From an uncultured Oscillospiraceae bacterium (GTDB taxonomy: Bacteria > Bacillota > Clostridia > Oscillospirales > Ruminococcaceae): a stretch of DNA of 14,588 bases. Numbering within the stretch: position 1 is the stretch's first letter; each line of letters begins with the position of its first letter. Where the stretch lies: assembly GCA_934454435.1 (NCBI GenBank), contig CAKSGA010000058.1, positions 1-14,588 of the forward strand. The letters run 5' to 3'. The notes beneath the pieces are model-generated. The model was not told the origin of the DNA. It saw nothing but the letters and a program-made list of their open reading frames with translations, and did no database searches. Below, piece after piece: positions 11,634 to 14,588 of this stretch. Both the position numbers and the translations under genes were made by a program.

Positions 11634-12938
11634 TTATCCTTCGATAAGCGACCTGAGGTAATCAGTCATCTCAGTTGCTGCGATGTCCTGGGAAGCCTCG
11701 GTGGGGTGCCAGTCGGCAGCCCAGCCGTTCTTGTTGCCGTCCTGCTGGGTCATGAGCAGGGTGGAAACATTGGTGTCGCCGGTCTGCTCGGTGTACTGCT
11801 CCACCGCACGCTGAACGCCGTTCTTGTACAGGCTGGAGCCCATAACGCCCAGAGCGCACACGATATGTGCGTCAGGATTGTTCTCACGGACTACCTTCAG
11901 GAATTCGGTATAGCCATCTGCATACTCAAGCACACGGTCCTTGTCGGAACCAGTATAGCTTGCGTCATTGGTGCCGAGGTTGATAACAACATACTGCGGC
12001 TGGAACTTGCTGAAATCCCAGTCGATGTCACGCAGGTCAAGCTCGTTCCACTGACCCCAGGACTTGCCGACCTTGGTATAAACGTCCGGTACAAGCTGGC
12101 TGGTCTGCTTCTGTCCGTTGTCGGTGTAGCCGGAAACTATACCGTTGCCGCTGTAGGAAACCAGGCTGTAGTCAGCGTCCAGCGCCATAGCGGTCTTGAA
12201 AGCATACGCCTTTGTAGCGTCCTCCGTGGTGGTCTTGAAATGATTGTTGCGGTCAGGGTCGTCAACGCCATAGCCGCAGGTGATGGAGTCGCCGATGAAC
12301 TCGATCTTGAGATCCTTCTCAGGTGTGGGAGTCAGGCCGCCGATGGAAGTTACGTTGATGCTCTTTATGCCCATAGTGGACTCCTGCGCCTCGGAGAGCT
12401 TCAGGAACTTTACGGTTGTGGGTACCGCTTCGTCTGCACTGAAAACCTCAACGGTCTTTTCAGGGGCGTCAACTATGTCGTCAACGGTGCGCTCGCCGTT
12501 TATGTAGACTGCGAACCTGGGAGTCTTTTCAGGGTTGCTGCACATGCTGTCGCCTACCAGCGAGAAAGAAACGCTGGTGCCGGTGAATGTGAACTCCACG
12601 CCGCTTGCCGAAAGCCCGAGCCAGCGTATGCCCTCGTATTCAGCAGTCCTGCCGATGAGCTTAACATTATCCTCATTTGCAGCGAATGTCTTTTCTGAAA
12701 GTGTCATATCGTCCTCCGAAGTGTTTTCTGTGGTGGAAACGGAACTGTCCTCCGCCGAAGCGTCAGCGGCGCCGCTGTCGTCCGCTGCGGTGGAACTGTC
12801 CCCTGCAGTGGAGCTGTCAGTAGCGGTCGTGGAGCTGTCCCCCGTATCCTGAACGGAGCTGCCCTCGGTCTTAGCGCAGCCGGTCAGCATCAGCGCAAGG
12901 GCTGTGAGGAATGACAGCGCAGATGTCTTTATACTCAT
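11634..12938 (-). CDS. Lipoprotein SGNH-hydrolase, carbohydrate esterase family 2-like
   Basis: This 434-residue exported lipoprotein probably removes acetyl groups from plant or other polysaccharides outside the cell. It starts with a lipoprotein signal whose lipobox is LTGC (Cys21 to be lipidated). A Ser/Thr/Asp/Ala linker (22-78) follows, then a beta-sandwich domain (about 84-200) of the kind preceding CE2 catalytic domains, and an SGNH domain (210-434). Catalytic blocks: GDSIT with Ser218, SGNG at 263-266, GTND at 322-325, and DWH with Asp409 and His411. The jelly-roll plus SGNH order matches CE2 acetylxylan esterases. GGAGG precedes the ATG. The gene stands alone between its terminator and a palindromic element; no sharp promoter is visible upstream, where the element begins 21 bases away. 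The substrate is inferred from the family. Confidence 0.85.
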   Translation of the reverse strand: MSIKTSALSFLTALALMLTGCAKTEGSSVQDTGDSSTTATDSSTAGDSSTAADDSGAADASAEDSSVSTTENTSEDDMTLSEKTFAANEDNVKLIGRTAEYEGIRWLGLSASGVEFTFTGTSVSFSLVGDSMCSNPEKTPRFAVYINGERTVDDIVDAPEKTVEVFSADEAVPTTVKFLKLSEAQESTMGIKSINVTSIGGLTPTPEKDLKIEFIGDSITCGYGVDDPDRNNHFKTTTEDATKAYAFKTAMALDADYSLVSYSGNGIVSGYTDNGQKQTSQLVPDVYTKVGKSWGQWNELDLRDIDWDFSKFQPQYVVINLGTNDASYTGSDKDRVLEYADGYTEFLKVVRENNPDAHIVCALGVMGSSLYKNGVQRAVEQYTEQTGDTNVSTLLMTQQDGNKNGWAADWHPTEASQDIAATEMTDYLRSLIEG

Positions 12939-12958
12939 AAAACCTCCAAATTACTTGT

Positions 12959-13167
12959 AGGTCACCCCTAAAAACCTCGTTTGAGCGAAATGTGTATAGC
13001 ACACCGTCGGCTTTCATAGAGGATAAGCTGAAAAAAGCGAAGCGTAACAAAATCAGATGCGTGAATTTGCTCGTTTGAACGGATCGATTTTGTTTTATTC
13101 AGCGTTTCCTCGCATCCGGCGCACTCTACCCATTTTCCCTCTTCAAACCGGTTTTTAGAGCTGACCT
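12959..13167. repeat. 209-bp palindromic, MITE-like element with terminal inverted repeats
   Basis: The ends match as inverted repeats: left AGGTCACCCCTAAAAACC then TCGTTTGA (12959-12984), right AGGTCAGCTCTAAAAACC then GGTTTGA when read on the minus strand (13167 down to about 13143). Interior arms also pair: GCTGAA/TTCAGC (13027-13032/13098-13103), AACAAAATC/GATTTTGTT (13046-13054/13086-13094) and GATGCG/CGCATC (13056-13061/13111-13116), around a centre near 13070. CTCGTTTGA also repeats directly (12976-12984, 13070-13078). There is no coding frame of note. A non-autonomous transposable repeat is the best reading; a structured RNA or a decayed insertion sequence is possible. A clear target duplication is not seen. 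Confidence 0.6.
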
Positions 13168-13168
13168 G

Positions 13169-13212
13169 TAAAAAGACCGCCCGTCGGCATATTTGATCCG
13201 GACGGACGGTCT
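13169..13212 (-). terminator. Terminator of the rplK-rplA transcript
   Basis: On the minus strand AGACCGTCCGTC (plus 13201-13212) pairs with GACGGGCGGTCT (plus 13174-13185) over 12 bp including one G-U, and TTTTT follows (plus 13170-13174). It lies 27 bases after the rplA stop, and its T-run abuts the palindromic element. Confidence 0.88.
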
Positions 13213-13238
13213 GTTTGAGTTTCTGTCAAACCGGCAGA

Positions 13239-13931
13239 TCAGACACCGAACTTGATGGTGCTTACCTTAACGCCGGGGCCCATTGTGGAAGAAACTGTGC
13301 AGCTCTTGATATACTGACCCTTTGCAGCAGCAGGCTTAGCCTTTGCTACAGCGTCCATAAGAGCGTTGAAGTTCTGCTCGAGCTTCTCAGCGCCGAAGGA
13401 AGCCTTACCGATGGGGCAGTGAATGATGTTAGCCTTGTCAAGACGATACTCGATCTTACCAGCCTTAGCTTCCTGAACAGCCTTAGCTACATCAGGGGTA
13501 ACAGTACCAGCCTTGGGGTTAGGCATAAGGCCTCTCGGACCGAGGACCTTACCGAGTCTACCAACAACACCCATCATGTCGGGAGTTGCGATAACGACCT
13601 CGAAGTCCATCCAGCCGCCGTTGATCTTAGCAACGGTGTCGTTGTCAGCGATGTAATCAGCGCCAGCGTCCTTGGCAGCCTGCTCCTTGTCAGCCTTGCA
13701 GAATACCAGGGTACGAACCTTCTTACCGGTACCGTTAGGCAGGACAACAGCGCCTCTGACCTGCTGGTCAGCGTGACGGGAGTCAACGCCCAGACGAACG
13801 TGGAGCTCAACGGTCTCGTCGAACTTAGCCTTAGCGGTCTTGCATACTAAATCGAAAGCCTCTGCGGACTCGTAAACCTTAGCGGACTCAACGAGCTTGC
13901 TGCTTTCAACATACTTCTTTCCGTGTTTCAT
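13239..13931 (-). CDS. rplA: 50S ribosomal protein L1
   Basis: L1 forms the mobile stalk at the ribosomal E site and binds 23S rRNA; in many bacteria it also represses translation of its own operon. The protein has 230 residues, normal for L1. Seen are [26 protein letters not shown], with the conserved pattern spread over residues about 37-62 in two overlapping parts, [20 protein letters not shown] near 109-128 and [13 protein letters not shown] near 129-141. The start is placed at the ATG at 13931 because AAGGAGG lies 8 bases before it; an upstream in-frame ATG would swallow that site. The gene follows rplK by 78 bases on the same strand and is ended by a strong terminator rather than by rplJ-rplL. 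Confidence 0.98.
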   Translation of the reverse strand: MKHGKKYVESSKLVESAKVYESAEAFDLVCKTAKAKFDETVELHVRLGVDSRHADQQVRGAVVLPNGTGKKVRTLVFCKADKEQAAKDAGADYIADNDTVAKINGGWMDFEVVIATPDMMGVVGRLGKVLGPRGLMPNPKAGTVTPDVAKAVQEAKAGKIEYRLDKANIIHCPIGKASFGAEKLEQNFNALMDAVAKAKPAAAKGQYIKSCTVSSTMGPGVKVSTIKFGV

Positions 13932-14009
13932 TAAAAAATCCTCCTTGTGGTCAAGCGGAATGTATCCTCCCACTGAATTTATAGTTGATTTGAAGTGACA
14001 GGGGGTCGA

Positions 14010-14435
14010 TTAGTCAACGACCTCAACGCCCATGGAACGAGCAGTACCAGCGATCATAGACATAGCTGTGTCGATGTTAGCTGCGTTCAGGTCGGGCATC
14101 TTTGTTTCAGCGATCTCCTTGAGCTGAGCCTTGGTGATCTTTGCAACCTTGGTCTTGTTCGGAACGCCGGAACCGCTCTCGATCTTGCAAGCCTTCTTGA
14201 TAAGCACGCTTGCGGGAGGGGTCTTTGTAATGAATGTGAAGCTCTTATCAGCGTAAACGGTGATAACAACAGGAATGATCAGGCCTGCCTTATCCTTAGT
14301 ACGCTCGTTGAACTCCTTGGTGAATGCCATGATATTAACGCCGTGCTGACCCAGTGCAGGACCAACAGGGGGCGCAGGTGTAGCCTTGCCGGCCGGGATC
14401 TGTAACTTAATAAATCCTGTTACCTTCTGTGCCAT
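14010..14435 (-). CDS. rplK: 50S ribosomal protein L11
   Basis: L11 binds the GTPase centre of 23S rRNA at the base of the L7/L12 stalk and is needed for RelA-type stringent signalling. The protein has 141 residues, the usual length. Seen are [20 protein letters not shown] with the proline-rich stretch of the N-terminal domain, [12 protein letters not shown], the central [17 protein letters not shown], and the C-terminal RNA-binding part ending [14 protein letters not shown] precedes the ATG. It lies between nusG (52 bases upstream) and rplA (78 bases downstream), the standard order, so the three are probably co-transcribed from a promoter beyond the window. Confidence 0.98.
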   Translation of the reverse strand: MAQKVTGFIKLQIPAGKATPAPPVGPALGQHGVNIMAFTKEFNERTKDKAGLIIPVVITVYADKSFTFITKTPPASVLIKKACKIESGSGVPNKTKVAKITKAQLKEIAETKMPDLNAANIDTAMSMIAGTARSMGVEVVD

Positions 14436-14487
14436 GATTTTAATCCTCCATAAAAAACTTGAAGTTTGATCTCACCCTAACGGTGGT

Positions 14488-14588
14488 TCAGATCTTTTCG
14501 ACAGCTGAAAGCTCAAAAGAAGTCGGAGCCATCTGACCCATCATAACCAGGTCAACAACGACCTTGTTCTGATCGGGATCAATGCTGC
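14488..14588 (-). CDS. nusG: Transcription termination/antitermination protein NusG, C-terminal end (starts beyond the window)
   Basis: The minus strand from the window edge reads SIDPDQNKVVVDLVMMGQ, then MAPTSFELSAVEKI and TGA. This fits the end of the NusG KOW domain, whose usual form is ..D....KV.V.V.MFGR.TPVEL.F..VEK. NusG couples RNA polymerase with Rho or ribosomes. The place just before rplK-rplA is the normal one. The sequence MMGQMAPTSFEL differs a little from the common MFGRETPVEL; only 32 residues can be seen. Confidence 0.85.
   Translation of the reverse strand, partial: SIDPDQNKVVVDLVMMGQMAPTSFELSAVEKI

Noticed and set aside
11706..12698. 330-codon plus-strand frame opposite the esterase
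   Set aside because: The minus-strand gene has a lipobox, catalytic blocks, ribosome binding site and terminator; this is its shadow.
1..14588. CRISPR array
   Set aside because: No regularly spaced repeats of suitable length were found anywhere in the window.

Overview
The window looks like a chromosomal stretch of a gut or rumen Ruminococcus-type bacterium (Bacillota, Oscillospiraceae/Ruminococcaceae). The reasons are strong AGGAGG ribosome binding sites, TTGACA/TATAAT-type promoters with an extended -10, a secreted RCC1-repeat protein with Big2 domains, a lipoprotein carbohydrate esterase of CE2 type, and a nusG-rplK-rplA cluster. The genus is inferred from gene style only.

Region 1 (1-2548) is the end of an integrated mobile element. 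It has a truncated XRE-type repressor gene leaving the window on the minus strand, a divergent promoter region with a candidate operator, about 450 bases without a credible protein gene that look like a large structured RNA with its own promoter and a terminal hairpin, then a tightly coupled set of a 14-codon leader ORF, an excisionase-like winged-helix gene and a tyrosine recombinase. The recombinase gene ends 78 bases from the 3' end of ssrA (tmRNA, minus strand, 2549-2900), so tmRNA is the likely attachment site.

Region 2 (2901-6790) holds a self-contained two-gene operon on the plus strand with its own promoter and a strong terminator. It encodes a BrxD-like P-loop ATPase (DUF2791 type) and an Lhr/BrxHI-like superfamily 2 helicase. 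These are the last two genes of type 2 BREX phage defence, but no BREX methylase (PglX), phosphatase (PglZ) or PglW/PglY accompanies them here. This orphan pair is the best candidate for a poorly described system in the window.

Region 3 (6828-12938, minus strand) has three independent housekeeping or surface genes: a secreted 996-residue protein with 14 RCC1-like repeats, two Big2 domains and a fibronectin-III-like end; metY (O-acetylhomoserine sulfhydrylase), preceded by a promoter and a 15-residue leader peptide ending in Cys-Arg-Cys; and a lipoprotein SGNH/CE2-type esterase. Each has a recognisable terminator.

Region 4 (12959-14588) begins with a 209-bp palindromic element with terminal inverted repeats (MITE-like), followed on the minus strand by the terminator of rplA, then rplA, rplK and the 3' end of nusG. 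The usual rplJ-rplL pair does not follow rplA.
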